Assembly: GCF_014639275.1 (NCBI RefSeq)
Contig: NZ_BMFW01000031.1
Location: forward strand, 1-41,557
Length of the DNA stretch: 41,557 bases
Origin: Arthrobacter liuii
Lineage (GTDB): Bacteria; Actinomycetota; Actinomycetes; Actinomycetales; Micrococcaceae
Reading direction: 5' to 3'
The notes under the pieces were generated by a model that was not told the origin of the DNA, did not search any database, and worked only from the letters and a program-made list of their open reading frames with translations. The first letter of the stretch is position 1. Each line of letters starts with the position of its first letter. The translations under genes and the position numbers were made by a program. Below, piece by piece: positions 17,623 through 25,655 of the stretch.

Positions 17623-17644
17623 CCTCGGTGTGGCTGCACCGAGG
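17623..17644. terminator. Hairpin between convergent MHS and CPBP genes
   Basis: CCTCGGTG (17623-17630) pairs with CACCGAGG (17637-17644) around a 6-nt loop TGGCTG: an 8-bp GC-rich stem that abuts the stop codon of the minus-strand CPBP gene and lies 28 bp after the MHS transporter stop. No U-tract follows on either strand. A bidirectional terminator is likely from position. Confidence 0.5.
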
Positions 17645-18574
17645 CTACCTCCGCCTTCGCGGTGACCTGCGTGGCGGCCGGTGCCGGGACCGGACGTGGA
17701 TCGGCAGGAAACGCCGCGGACCGGTCATCTCTTCCCGGCTTGTCAGTGCCACGGCGCCAACCAGCAGCCACATCGCGGCAGCCTGGCCCCACGGGTAGAC
17801 CTGCTGGGGAACTCCAGGTGTCAGCGGGTTGAGGATGAACTGAAAGGCTGCCAGGCTCGCGTGCATCAGCGCCGCCACAAGCACGCTCCCCGTATGGTCG
17901 TATACCCAGACCATGAGCACCCGATATGCCGTGAGCTGGCCGACCAGCACAGAAACCAGCCACAGCGACATGAAGATCCCCAGAGGCACTCCGCCGTTTG
18001 TCCCGCCGCCGCCCCAGTAGTTCACGAAAAAATGCCAGGCGCCCCACAGCACGCCCACCAGCAGCCCAGTCCAGAGAACGCTGTGGTGCTGCCTGGCCCT
18101 CGGAACGGCGAACCCGGTCCAGCCGATCTCCTCAAGAAGCCCGACCCCCAGCCCCAGCACGACTGCCGTGACGAGTGTCCCGGCCCTGTCAGGCTCCGTG
18201 GCAATCCGCGGCGCGTAATCCAGGGAAGACAGCCACAGCACCAGCACGGGAACGGCCAACGTCAGCGGTGCGGCGAGCAGCGCAAAGAGGTACCAGCGTC
18301 CGCCCACCTGCCAGGCCAGCAGCCGCGCCCAAAGATCCCGGTACCCTGCCCGTCCTGCAACGATTCCCGTCAGGACCAGGCTGGCAAGAGCAGGACCGAG
18401 CAGCATCGCCGGCACCGTCACGGGGATGGTCAGCTGGAACTGCTCAGGCGTGGGCGACAAACCGCCAGTGACCACCCATACGGCCAGCACAATGGCACCC
18501 CAGGATAATAGGAAAGTCATGCCGTAGTACCAGGGCAGCGGGTGCTTGCGCAACGATCCCTTCAGGTCATGCAT
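17645..18574 (-). CDS. CPBP-family intramembrane protein (Abi-like)
   Basis: 309 residues from an ATG with GGGGAGG upstream. About eight helices. The CPBP (CAAX protease/bacteriocin-processing, Abi) domain occupies roughly 130-285: motif 1 is LLEEIGWTGF (E148, E149), motif 2 GAWHFF (H181), and a later His lies in ALMHAS. In the family motif 1 is EExxxR; here the Arg position is Thr (T153), so proteolysis may be altered. Members are intramembrane glutamic proteases such as Rce1 or poorly characterised membrane proteins. A basic tail (HVRSRHRPPRRSPRRRR) follows the last helix. It lies 17 bp after a LuxR-type regulator on the same strand. Confidence 0.87.
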   Translation of the reverse strand: MHDLKGSLRKHPLPWYYGMTFLLSWGAIVLAVWVVTGGLSPTPEQFQLTIPVTVPAMLLGPALASLVLTGIVAGRAGYRDLWARLLAWQVGGRWYLFALLAAPLTLAVPVLVLWLSSLDYAPRIATEPDRAGTLVTAVVLGLGVGLLEEIGWTGFAVPRARQHHSVLWTGLLVGVLWGAWHFFVNYWGGGGTNGGVPLGIFMSLWLVSVLVGQLTAYRVLMVWVYDHTGSVLVAALMHASLAAFQFILNPLTPGVPQQVYPWGQAAAMWLLVGAVALTSREEMTGPRRFLPIHVRSRHRPPRRSPRRRR

Positions 18575-18591
18575 GGGAACCTCCCCGCGTT

Positions 18592-19485
18592 TCAGGCAAC
18601 GAGCCTGGCCACCAGCTCGCCGCGGCTCCCGACGCCGACTTTCTCGAAAACCGATTTCAGGTGGTCGTGCACCGTATGCGGGGAGATGAACAGGTGCCGT
18701 GCGATCTCCGCCGTCGGATTGCCGGACAGCACCTCCAGGCAGACGTCCCGCTCCCGCGCCGTCCCCAACGCCGCAGAGTGTGCCTGCGCCACCACGGAGT
18801 AGAGCGTCTGGCTGAACCGGCCGGGTGCAGCTTCCTCCACCTCGGCCAGCCAGGAGGCGGCGGCGTGCGTAGCCGCCTGCAGTTCGCCGTGCAGCCCGGC
18901 CAGGACAATCACGGGCCCGACGGCGGCTGGTCCTGTTTGGTGCGCCACGCGGACAGCGGCCCTGGTGGCCGCAGCCAGGGTTGCGGCCACGGCGCCCAGG
19001 AATTCCACCTCCCGGTCCGTGAAGTCCGGTCCGGCCTCCCGGAAGATGCTGCCCACTCCCCAGCACGCGCCGTCCACCCGGAAGGCGGCGCGCAGCTCGT
19101 GCTCAAAGCCCAGCGGCCTGAGGAGCTCATTGATCCGGACACTGCGGACCGCGTCGCGGTGCGGGGCATCCGAAATCCTGGCGATGGGACGCGGACGCCG
19201 CAGCAGCTCGGCGAACGTGTTGGGTTCCTGGCCCGTGTATTCGGACTGGGCAAAGCGCAGGAAATACTCCTCAAACCGGTGCTTGCCCACAGGCCACGGC
19301 TGCCAGTTGGTGACGGACGTCATCACCATGGAGTCGGGGTCGACGCCGGCCGAGCACCCCTGCGCGAACGGCACCTCACGCTGCACCACGGCGAGCGCCG
19401 ATGCGTAAAGGTCAGGCAGGCCCATCCCGCCGGCGGCCATGGCGGCGATGTCCCGCCGGGCACGCTCCCCGCGCTCCTCCCACAT
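18592..19485 (-). CDS. LuxR-family transcriptional regulator (GAF-like sensor + HTH)
   Basis: 297 residues. The last ~60 are a LuxR-type HTH: RDVCLEVLSGNPTAEIARHLFISPHTVHDHLKSVFEKVGVGSRGELVARLVA. The N-terminal ~190 residues look GAF-like (TDREVEFLGAVAATLAAATRAAV near 150-170) and may sense a small ligand or redox state. It is not a classic two-component regulator, as no receiver domain is seen. I start at ATG 19485; GGAGGT sits directly before it, closer than usual, so a later ATG (MAAGGMGL) is possible. The gene lies immediately upstream of the CPBP gene and is divergent from the SnoaL-like gene; a strong palindrome sits in the shared promoter region. Confidence 0.85.
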   Translation of the reverse strand: MWEERGERARRDIAAMAAGGMGLPDLYASALAVVQREVPFAQGCSAGVDPDSMVMTSVTNWQPWPVGKHRFEEYFLRFAQSEYTGQEPNTFAELLRRPRPIARISDAPHRDAVRSVRINELLRPLGFEHELRAAFRVDGACWGVGSIFREAGPDFTDREVEFLGAVAATLAAATRAAVRVAHQTGPAAVGPVIVLAGLHGELQAATHAAASWLAEVEEAAPGRFSQTLYSVVAQAHSAALGTARERDVCLEVLSGNPTAEIARHLFISPHTVHDHLKSVFEKVGVGSRGELVARLVA

Positions 19486-19520
19486 ACCTCCAGTATCCGC
19501 CCGGCAGGCAGGGCAGCAAT

Positions 19521-19559
19521 CCCCCAATTTGGGGGTTTCCCAAGCACCCCGAAACCCCC
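19521..19559. promoter_or_regulatory. Overlapping palindromes upstream of LuxR and SnoaL-like genes
   Basis: Two inverted repeats overlap here. CCCCCAA-T-TTGGGGG (19521-19535) is a perfect 7-bp inverted repeat around one base, of operator type. GGGGGTTTC (19531-19539) also pairs with GAAACCCCC (19551-19559) across 11 nt. The site starts 36 bp before the LuxR ATG and is about 90 bp before the divergent SnoaL-like gene, so it may be the binding site of this LuxR protein. The G5 block is shared, so the two folds exclude each other if transcribed. Confidence 0.5.
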
Positions 19560-19649
19560 GGCGGGGGGATCGCGGCGGTGCGTTCCGGCGTCGTACTTTT
19601 CCTTCATGGACGCCGCACGTCCATACCTACGGAACAAAGGGAGGCTGCA

Positions 19650-20003
19650 ATGGGACAGGCACGCGAAGCCATGGACCGGCTGATGACGGCCATGGACGCA
19701 AAGGACAGGGAGGCGCTGGCAGGCTGCTACGCCGTTGACGCCGTGATCCGCACCCCGGACCAGGGCGGAATCACGGGCCGCGACGCCATCGCGGACTACT
19801 TCTTCCATTTCTGGGAGGCCATGCCGGACGTGAGGTACGAGCAAACGGAGAAGCATGAAGCCGGAGACGTGGCCGTCGTGGAGGGCTTCATGGCCGGCAC
19901 CAACACCGGACCACTGGCCCTGCCCACCGCGCACAGCGCCTACTTTGACCAGATGGAACTCCTGGGCCAGCTGGGGCTGCTCCGCGAACTGTCCACCCAC
20001 TGA
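19650..20003 (+). CDS. SnoaL/NTF2-like protein, probably internally shortened
   Basis: 117 residues from ATG with GGGAGG upstream. The start (GQAREAMDRLMTAMDAKDREALAGCYAVDAVIRTPDQGGITGRDAIADYFFHFWEAMPDVRYE) is a clear SnoaL/NTF2-like ester-cyclase fold, and the end (HSAYFDQMELLGQLGLL) matches the end of the same family. Between GTNTGPLALPT and AHSAYFDQ, however, I would expect about 20-30 more residues forming two beta strands (typically ending in a sheet that closes the cone). So the protein looks internally deleted while in frame. It may be a degraded or divergent member. Function of the family: small-molecule cyclases/isomerases or unknown. Divergent from the LuxR gene. Confidence 0.78.
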   Translation: MGQAREAMDRLMTAMDAKDREALAGCYAVDAVIRTPDQGGITGRDAIADYFFHFWEAMPDVRYEQTEKHEAGDVAVVEGFMAGTNTGPLALPTAHSAYFDQMELLGQLGLLRELSTH

Positions 20004-20033
20004 CGGGGGCCGCAAGCAGGGGAAACGAACCAT

Positions 20034-20071
20034 GCGGTCCCGTTACGGCCTTTCAGCCGTGACGGGACCGC
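20034..20071. terminator. Strong hairpin between convergent SnoaL-like and ppsA genes
   Basis: GCGGTCCCGT (20034-20043) pairs with ACGGGACCGC (20062-20071), and inside it ACGGC (20045-20049) with GCCGT (20056-20060), around the loop CTTTCA; T20044/G20061 form a wobble pair. The stem is thus 16 bp long with a 6-nt loop. It lies 30 bp after the plus-strand stop and 25 bp after the ppsA stop read on the minus strand, so it probably ends transcription in both directions. Confidence 0.75.
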
Positions 20072-20096
20072 CCCTGGAACCCATCGGATTAGGTGG

Positions 20097-22508
20097 TTAG
20101 GCTGCGCCCAGCGTGGCGCCGGCGGGGGCGTCTTCGGATGCACCCGAGAGCCGGAGCCAGGTGTCCACCACGGTGTCCGGGTTCAGGGAAACGGAGTTGA
20201 CGCCCTCCTTCACCAGCCACTCGGCGAAGTCCGGGTGGTCGCTGGGGCCCTGGCCGCAGATGCCGACGTACTTTTCGCGGGCCCGGCAGGCCTTGATGGC
20301 CATGCTGAGCAGCTTCTTCACGGCAGCGTCCCGCTCGTCGAAGCTGTTGGCCACGATCGCCGAGTCGCGGTCCAGGCCAAGGGTCAGCTGGGTCATGTCG
20401 TTGGAGCCGATGGAGAACCCGTCGAAGTACTCCAGGAATTCATCGGCGAGCAGCGCGTTGGAGGGCAGCTCGCACATCATGATCACCTCGAGTCCGTTCT
20501 CGCCACGGCGCAGGCCGTTCTCGGCGAGCAGCTCGATGACGCCCCGCGCCTCGTCTAGGGTCCGCACGAACGGGATCATCAGCTTGACGTTGGTCAGGCC
20601 CATCTCGTTGCGGACGAAGGACAGGGCCTCACACTCCAGGTCGAAACAGTCCCGGAAGGACGGCTCCAGGTACCGGGACGCGCCGCGGAAACCGATCATC
20701 GGGTTCTCTTCGTGCGGCTCGTACGCCGGGCCGCCGATCAGGTTGGCGTACTCGTTGGACTTGAAGTCGGACATGCGGACGATCACCGGCTCCGGCGCGA
20801 ACGCCGCCGCGATGGTGGCCACGCCCTCGGCCAGCCGCTTGACGTAGTACTCCCGCGGGCTGCTGTAGGCGGCGATCCGCTCCCGGATTTCCGCGGCCAC
20901 GTCGGCAGGCTGGATGTCCAGGTTCAGCAGCGCCTTGGGGTGGATGCCGATCTGCCGGTTGATGATGAACTCCAGCCGGGCCAGGCCCACGCCGTGGTTG
21001 GGCAGCTGGGCGAACGTGAACGCCTGCTCCGGCGTGCCCACGTTCATCATCACCTTCACCGGCGCCTCGGGCAGGTCTGTGATGCCGGTTTCCTCCACGC
21101 TGAAATCGAGCAGGCCTTCGTAGATGGCACCGGCCTCGCCGTCGGCGCAGGACACGGTCACCTCTTGGCCGTCGGACACGGCGTCGGTGGCGCTCCCGGT
21201 GCCCACGACGGCGGGGATCCCCAGTTCGCGGGCGATGATGGCGGCGTGGCAGGTGCGTCCGCCGCGGTTGGTGACGATGGCGGAGGCGCGCTTCATGATC
21301 GGTTCCCAGTCGGGGTCGGTCATGTCTGCCACCAGCACGTCACCGCTCTGGAACGAGGCCATCTGGTCGATCGAGGTGAGGATCCGGACGCTGCCGGCCC
21401 CGATCCGCTGGCCGATTGCACGGCCCTCCACCAGCACCGGGCCGGTTTCGTTCAGGCGGAACCGGGTCTGGCTGCCGGGGGCGCGGCGGGACTGCACGGT
21501 TTCCGGGCGGGCCTGCAGGATGTACAGGCCGCCGTCGATGCCGTCCTTGCCCCACTCAATGTCCATGGGGCGGCCGTAATGCTTCTCAATGGCGATGGCG
21601 TGCCGCGCAAGCTGCTCCACGTCGTCGTCCGTCAGGCTGAAGCGGCTCCGCAGCGATGCCTCCACCGGCACGAAATCGATGGTGCGGCCGATCTCGCTGC
21701 TGTTGGTGTACGTCATCTGCAGGGCCTTCTCGCCCAGGCCGCGCTTGAGGATCGCGGGACGTCCGGCCTCCAAGGCAGGCTTGTACACGTAGAACTCGTC
21801 CGGGTTCACGGCGCCCTGGACCACTGCCTCACCCAAGCCGTAGGAGGAGGTGACGAACACTGCGTCCTGGAAGCCGGATTCGGTGTCCATGGTGAACATG
21901 ACGCCGGAAGCGCCGACGTCGGAACGCACCATGCGCTGGATCCCCGCCGAGAGTGCCACCTCGGCGTGCTCGAACTTGTGGTGCACCCGGTAGGCGATGG
22001 CGCGGTCGTTGTAGAGCGAGGCGAAGACGTCCTTGATGGCCTGCAGGATGTTGTCGATTCCGCGGACGTTCAGGAACGTCTCCTGCTGCCCCGCGAAGGA
22101 GGCGTCGGGAAGGTCCTCGGCCGTGGCGCTGGAACGCACAGCCCAGGACAGGTCCTGGGAGCCGGCGTGCTTGTCCACCAGTTCCTGGTAGGCCTCGCGG
22201 ACCTGGGCCTCGAAGTCCGGCAGGAACGGCGTCTCGCGCACCAGGGTCCGGATTTCCTGGCCGGCCGCGGCCAGGGCGGTGACGTCATCCGTATCCAGCC
22301 CAACCAGCCTGTCGGCGATCGTCTGGTCCAGGCCGGAATCGGCCAGGAAACGGCGGTACGCATCGGCCGTGGTGGCGAAGCCGTCAGGGACCTGGACGCC
22401 GGCGGACGTCAGGTTCTGCACCATCTCGCCCAGGGAGGCGTTCTTGCCGCCCACCTTGTCCAGGTCCTTGAGTCCGAGTTCAGAGAACCACAGAACGTCT
22501 GTTGTCAT
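20097..22508 (-). CDS. ppsA: Phosphoenolpyruvate synthase
   Basis: 803 residues, the usual length. It converts pyruvate, ATP and water to PEP, AMP and phosphate, the entry to gluconeogenesis from lactate or pyruvate. The N-terminal nucleotide domain opens with LGLKDLDKVGGKNASLGEM; the swivelling phosphohistidine domain has GGRTCHAAIIARELGIPAVVG with the catalytic His at 421; the C-terminal PEP/pyruvate domain ends with CGQGPSDHPDFAEWLVKEG (Cys751) and SLNPDTVVDTW. These numbers match the E. coli enzyme as I remember it. Start ATG has AAGGAGC upstream. ppsR lies 145 bp upstream on the same strand, in line with the lutABC genes. Confidence 0.97.
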   Translation of the reverse strand: MTTDVLWFSELGLKDLDKVGGKNASLGEMVQNLTSAGVQVPDGFATTADAYRRFLADSGLDQTIADRLVGLDTDDVTALAAAGQEIRTLVRETPFLPDFEAQVREAYQELVDKHAGSQDLSWAVRSSATAEDLPDASFAGQQETFLNVRGIDNILQAIKDVFASLYNDRAIAYRVHHKFEHAEVALSAGIQRMVRSDVGASGVMFTMDTESGFQDAVFVTSSYGLGEAVVQGAVNPDEFYVYKPALEAGRPAILKRGLGEKALQMTYTNSSEIGRTIDFVPVEASLRSRFSLTDDDVEQLARHAIAIEKHYGRPMDIEWGKDGIDGGLYILQARPETVQSRRAPGSQTRFRLNETGPVLVEGRAIGQRIGAGSVRILTSIDQMASFQSGDVLVADMTDPDWEPIMKRASAIVTNRGGRTCHAAIIARELGIPAVVGTGSATDAVSDGQEVTVSCADGEAGAIYEGLLDFSVEETGITDLPEAPVKVMMNVGTPEQAFTFAQLPNHGVGLARLEFIINRQIGIHPKALLNLDIQPADVAAEIRERIAAYSSPREYYVKRLAEGVATIAAAFAPEPVIVRMSDFKSNEYANLIGGPAYEPHEENPMIGFRGASRYLEPSFRDCFDLECEALSFVRNEMGLTNVKLMIPFVRTLDEARGVIELLAENGLRRGENGLEVIMMCELPSNALLADEFLEYFDGFSIGSNDMTQLTLGLDRDSAIVANSFDERDAAVKKLLSMAIKACRAREKYVGICGQGPSDHPDFAEWLVKEGVNSVSLNPDTVVDTWLRLSGASEDAPAGATLGAA

Positions 22509-22653
22509 GTTTACTGCTCCTTTGCAGGGATGGCATAGGCGTGCCTGCGCCGCTCACGGTGGTGCCGGCGCGAAGAAATTCCAGTCCACAGTGGCAGGTC
22601 TGCCGCGCACTTTCCACATGATGTGCGCCACACCGCGCTTGTGAAAATTTTCG

Positions 22654-23472
22654 TTAATGCTTGAGGTTCATGCGCTGCAGGATGGTGGCGGCCATTTCCT
22701 CCACGGAGACGGTGGCCGAGTTCAGGTACGGAATCCGGTGCGAAACATACAGTTGCTCGGCACTGCGCAGCTCAAAGCCGCACTGGCGCAGGGACGCATA
22801 AGGGGAGCTGGGACGCCGCTCGGTCCGGATCTGGCTCAGCCGCAGCGGGTTGGACGACAGGCCGAAACACTTCGACACGAACGGCCGCAGCGGCTTGGGG
22901 AGCCCGTCCTGCTGGAAGTCCTCGTCCACCAGCGGAAAGTTGGCGGCGAAGATCCCGTGCTGCAGCGCAAGGTACATGGTGGTGGGCGTCTTGCCGCACC
23001 GCGACGGCGCCACAAGGATCACCTGGGCCTTCTCCAGGGCACGCAGGCTCTGGCCGTCGTCGTGCTCCATGGCGTACTCCACCGCCGCCATCCTCGACTG
23101 GTAGCGCGCGGCGTTTCCCAGCCCGTGCGCCCGCCCCGGCTCCCCGCTTGCAGAGGTGCCCAGCGCCTGCTCCAGCACGCCCACGTGGGTGCCGATGAGG
23201 TCAACGATGATGCCGCTGCACCCGGCCAGGATCTGCCGGATTTCACTGCTGACCGCGGTGGAAAAGACGATGGGCCGCGGCCCCGCGGCGGCGAGCCCGT
23301 CGATGGTGCGGACCACGGAGCGCGCCTGTTCGGCGGTGGTGATGAACGGAATGGTCACGCGGTCGTAATTGCCCACCGGGAACTGCGTCAGCAACGTGTT
23401 GCCCAGCGTTTCGGCGGTGATGCCGGTGCTGTCGGACAGGAAATAGACAGGCCGCAGATCATCATTGGTCAT
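22654..23472 (-). CDS. ppsR: PEP synthase regulatory protein (bifunctional kinase/phosphorylase)
   Basis: 272 residues of the DUF299/PpsR family. It inactivates PEP synthase by ADP-dependent phosphorylation of a threonine near the active-site His and reverses this by phosphate-dependent dephosphorylation. The N-terminus PVYFLSDSTGITAETLGNTLLTQFP and the P-loop-like VAPSRCGKTPTTMYLALQHG followed by AANFPLVDEDF are family hallmarks. The gene starts 9 bp after the lutC stop and ends 145 bp before ppsA, so it sits between the lactate-oxidation genes and its own target. No clear Shine-Dalgarno precedes its ATG, which would fit translational coupling to lutC. Confidence 0.95.
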   Translation of the reverse strand: MTNDDLRPVYFLSDSTGITAETLGNTLLTQFPVGNYDRVTIPFITTAEQARSVVRTIDGLAAAGPRPIVFSTAVSSEIRQILAGCSGIIVDLIGTHVGVLEQALGTSASGEPGRAHGLGNAARYQSRMAAVEYAMEHDDGQSLRALEKAQVILVAPSRCGKTPTTMYLALQHGIFAANFPLVDEDFQQDGLPKPLRPFVSKCFGLSSNPLRLSQIRTERRPSSPYASLRQCGFELRSAEQLYVSHRIPYLNSATVSVEEMAATILQRMNLKH

Positions 23473-23481
23473 GGCATGACT

Positions 23482-24141
23482 TTAGCGGGCAATGATGACG
23501 TCAAGCCTCCGCGGCCCGTGGACCCCCTCCACCCGCTCGAGCTCGATGTCGCTGGTGGCGCTCGGCCCGCTGATCATGGTGATGGGCCGGGTCCCGTCGA
23601 TCCGGCGCAGCGCCTCAGGCAGGATGCCGGCGATGTCGGCCGCCCTCACCACGCAGATGTGGTGGTCGGGGACCAGGCTGATGGCGCGGCGGCCCTGGTT
23701 GGGGCTGCCGTCCAGGAGGATGGTCCCCGTTTCGGCCACGGCGACGGCGGAGCTGGTCACCACGGCGTCCACCCCGTCCAGTTCCGCCACCGTGAGGGGT
23801 TGGGCCGGGGAGTCCAGCCGACGGCGGGAGTCACGACGGCTGCCTGGCGCGCCGCCGTCGCCCCCGCCGTCGAGCCCTGCCAGCCAGCCGTCGTCGAGCC
23901 CGGCGGGCACCACGTACGTGCGTGCCCCCTCCAGGAGCGAGGCAATCCGGGCCGGCACCTCGGCCTCCGCAACTACTGCCACCTGTGCCTTGTAGTCCAC
24001 CAGGCGGTCCACCAGCAGCTCGATCAGCGCGTCCCCGTCCAGCTGCGATGCCGACCGGTACTCCCGCGGAATCTCGGGTGCCTCGGGGCTGTCCTTCAGT
24101 GCCCCGCGGATCCGGGTGAGGATGTCGTCGCGTGCGCTCAT
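23482..24141 (-). CDS. lutC: L-lactate utilization protein LutC
   Basis: 219 residues, LutC/YkgG (DUF162) family, third subunit of the LutABC complex that oxidises L-lactate to pyruvate. Recognised by DAVVTSSAVAVAETGTILLDGSPNQGRRAISLVPDHHICVVRAADI and PITMISGPSATSDIELERVEGVHGPRRLDVIIA, which is the conserved C-terminal half. Its ATG overlaps the lutB stop (ATGA, 24138-24141), with AAGGAAG upstream. Between residues 86 and 120 there is a low-complexity insert (GLDGGGDGGAPGSRRDSRRR) not typical of the family; it is probably a surface loop. The next gene, ppsR, starts 9 bp beyond its stop. Confidence 0.95.
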   Translation of the reverse strand: MSARDDILTRIRGALKDSPEAPEIPREYRSASQLDGDALIELLVDRLVDYKAQVAVVAEAEVPARIASLLEGARTYVVPAGLDDGWLAGLDGGGDGGAPGSRRDSRRRLDSPAQPLTVAELDGVDAVVTSSAVAVAETGTILLDGSPNQGRRAISLVPDHHICVVRAADIAGILPEALRRIDGTRPITMISGPSATSDIELERVEGVHGPRRLDVIIAR

Positions 24142-25655
24142 GGCTGGGCTTCCTTGTTGTTGGTTGACGGCGTGTTGTCCGGCGTCTGGTGTTCCTTGGC
24201 CCACCAGTCGCGGAAGGACTGGGCCGGTGGGGCGGGAATGTCCCGGCTCTGCGTCCAGCCGCCGGCAATGCCCGGCAGCTTCGTGATCTTCTTGTCCGGC
24301 CCGGCGGCGATGCGCCCCAGGGGGAGGCCTTTCTCCACCAGGCCCAGCCGCTTGCCGGAGGACAGCGCCCAGGAGGCGGCCTTCATGCCCACGTCCATCT
24401 GGCTTGGTACCTTCTTCTTTCCGCGCTTGCTGTCCACGTCGACGCTGCGCAGGTGCACCAGGATGTCGGGGATGTTGATCTTCACCGGGCAGGCGTCGTA
24501 GCAGGCCCCGCACAGCGAGGACGCGTACGGCAGCGAGTTGTTCTCCTCCGCCTCGATGCCCGTGAGCAGGGGCGAAAGGATGGCGCCGATGGGGCCGGGA
24601 TAGGTGGAACCGTAGGCATGGCCGCCGGTCCGTTCGTATACGGGGCAGACGTTCATGCACGCGCTGCAGCGGATGCAGTGCAGCGCGGAGCGGCCCATTT
24701 CGTCGGCGAGCGCGGCGCTGCGGCCGTTGTCCAGGAGCACCAGGTGCACGTTCTGCGGCCCATCGCCCTCGGTGACGCCGGTCCACAGCGAGGTGTACGG
24801 GTTCATCCGCTCCCCCGTGGAGGACCGGGGCAGCAGCTGCATGAACACCTCAAGGTCCTGCCAGGTGGGCAGCAGCTTTTCCACGCCCATGACCGTGATG
24901 AGGGTTTCCGGCAGGGTCAGGCACATGCGGCCGTTGCCCTCGGATTCGACGACGGCGAGGGTGCCGGAGTCGGCGAGCGCGAAGTTGGCGCCGGACACGG
25001 CCACCTTGGCGGTCAGGAACTTCCTGCGCAGGTGCTCCCGGGCGGCCATGGCCAGCACGGACGGTTCGTTGGTGAGGTCCGGGTCCGCTCCCGGCATTTC
25101 CCGCAGGAAGATGTCCCGGATTTCGGTGCGGTTCTTGTGGATCGCTGGCACCAGGATGTGGCTGGGCTTGTCATGGTCCAGCTGGACGATGAGCTCGGCG
25201 AGGTCCGTTTCGAACGCCTCGATCCCCTGCTCCTCGAGGTATTCGTTGAGCCCGATCTCCTGGGTGGCCATGGACTTGATCTTGACCACTTCGGTTTCGC
25301 CAGTGTCCCGGATCAGTCCGGCCACGATCGAGTTGGCTTCCTTGGCGTCGCGGGCCCAGTGGATCACGCCGCCGCGGGCGGTGAAGTTCTCCTCGAACTG
25401 TTCCAGGAGTTCAGGCAGCCGGGCCATCACGGACTGTTTGATGGCGGACCCGGCGTCGCGCAGCTGCTCCCAGTCGGGCAGCTCGGAGACCACGTTGATG
25501 CGCTTGTCGCGGATGGTGTGCGTGGCGTGGCCCAGGTTGGCGCGCAGCTGGGCGTTGCCCAGTTCGCGGTGCGCGGCCTTGGGGAAGGATTCCCCGGCGA
25601 ACAGGTTGCCCGAGCCGAAGGCCGGCAGGGAGGGCATGCCAAGGAAGGTGCTCAT
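24138..25655 (-). CDS. lutB: L-lactate utilization iron-sulfur protein LutB
   Basis: 505 residues, LutB/YkgF family. The N-terminal DUF162-like domain (about 60-300) precedes a ferredoxin-like module with two cluster motifs, CIRCSACMNVCPVY and CGACYDACPVKINIPDI, and a C-terminal DUF3390-type tail ending in FRDWWAKEHQ. It carries electrons within the LutABC lactate oxidase complex in the cytoplasm. ATG 25655 overlaps the lutA stop (ATGA at 25652-25655) and has AAAGG upstream. All eight cluster cysteines are present. Length is a little above the ~470 typical of Bacillus LutB. Confidence 0.96.
   Translation of the reverse strand: MSTFLGMPSLPAFGSGNLFAGESFPKAAHRELGNAQLRANLGHATHTIRDKRINVVSELPDWEQLRDAGSAIKQSVMARLPELLEQFEENFTARGGVIHWARDAKEANSIVAGLIRDTGETEVVKIKSMATQEIGLNEYLEEQGIEAFETDLAELIVQLDHDKPSHILVPAIHKNRTEIRDIFLREMPGADPDLTNEPSVLAMAAREHLRRKFLTAKVAVSGANFALADSGTLAVVESEGNGRMCLTLPETLITVMGVEKLLPTWQDLEVFMQLLPRSSTGERMNPYTSLWTGVTEGDGPQNVHLVLLDNGRSAALADEMGRSALHCIRCSACMNVCPVYERTGGHAYGSTYPGPIGAILSPLLTGIEAEENNSLPYASSLCGACYDACPVKINIPDILVHLRSVDVDSKRGKKKVPSQMDVGMKAASWALSSGKRLGLVEKGLPLGRIAAGPDKKITKLPGIAGGWTQSRDIPAPPAQSFRDWWAKEHQTPDNTPSTNNKEAQP

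Noticed and set aside
20712..22538. 608-residue open frame on the plus strand opposite ppsA
   Set aside because: Antisense to a perfect PpsA with all active-site residues; composition is Gly/Val/His/Arg-rich without family features, a GC-skew shadow.
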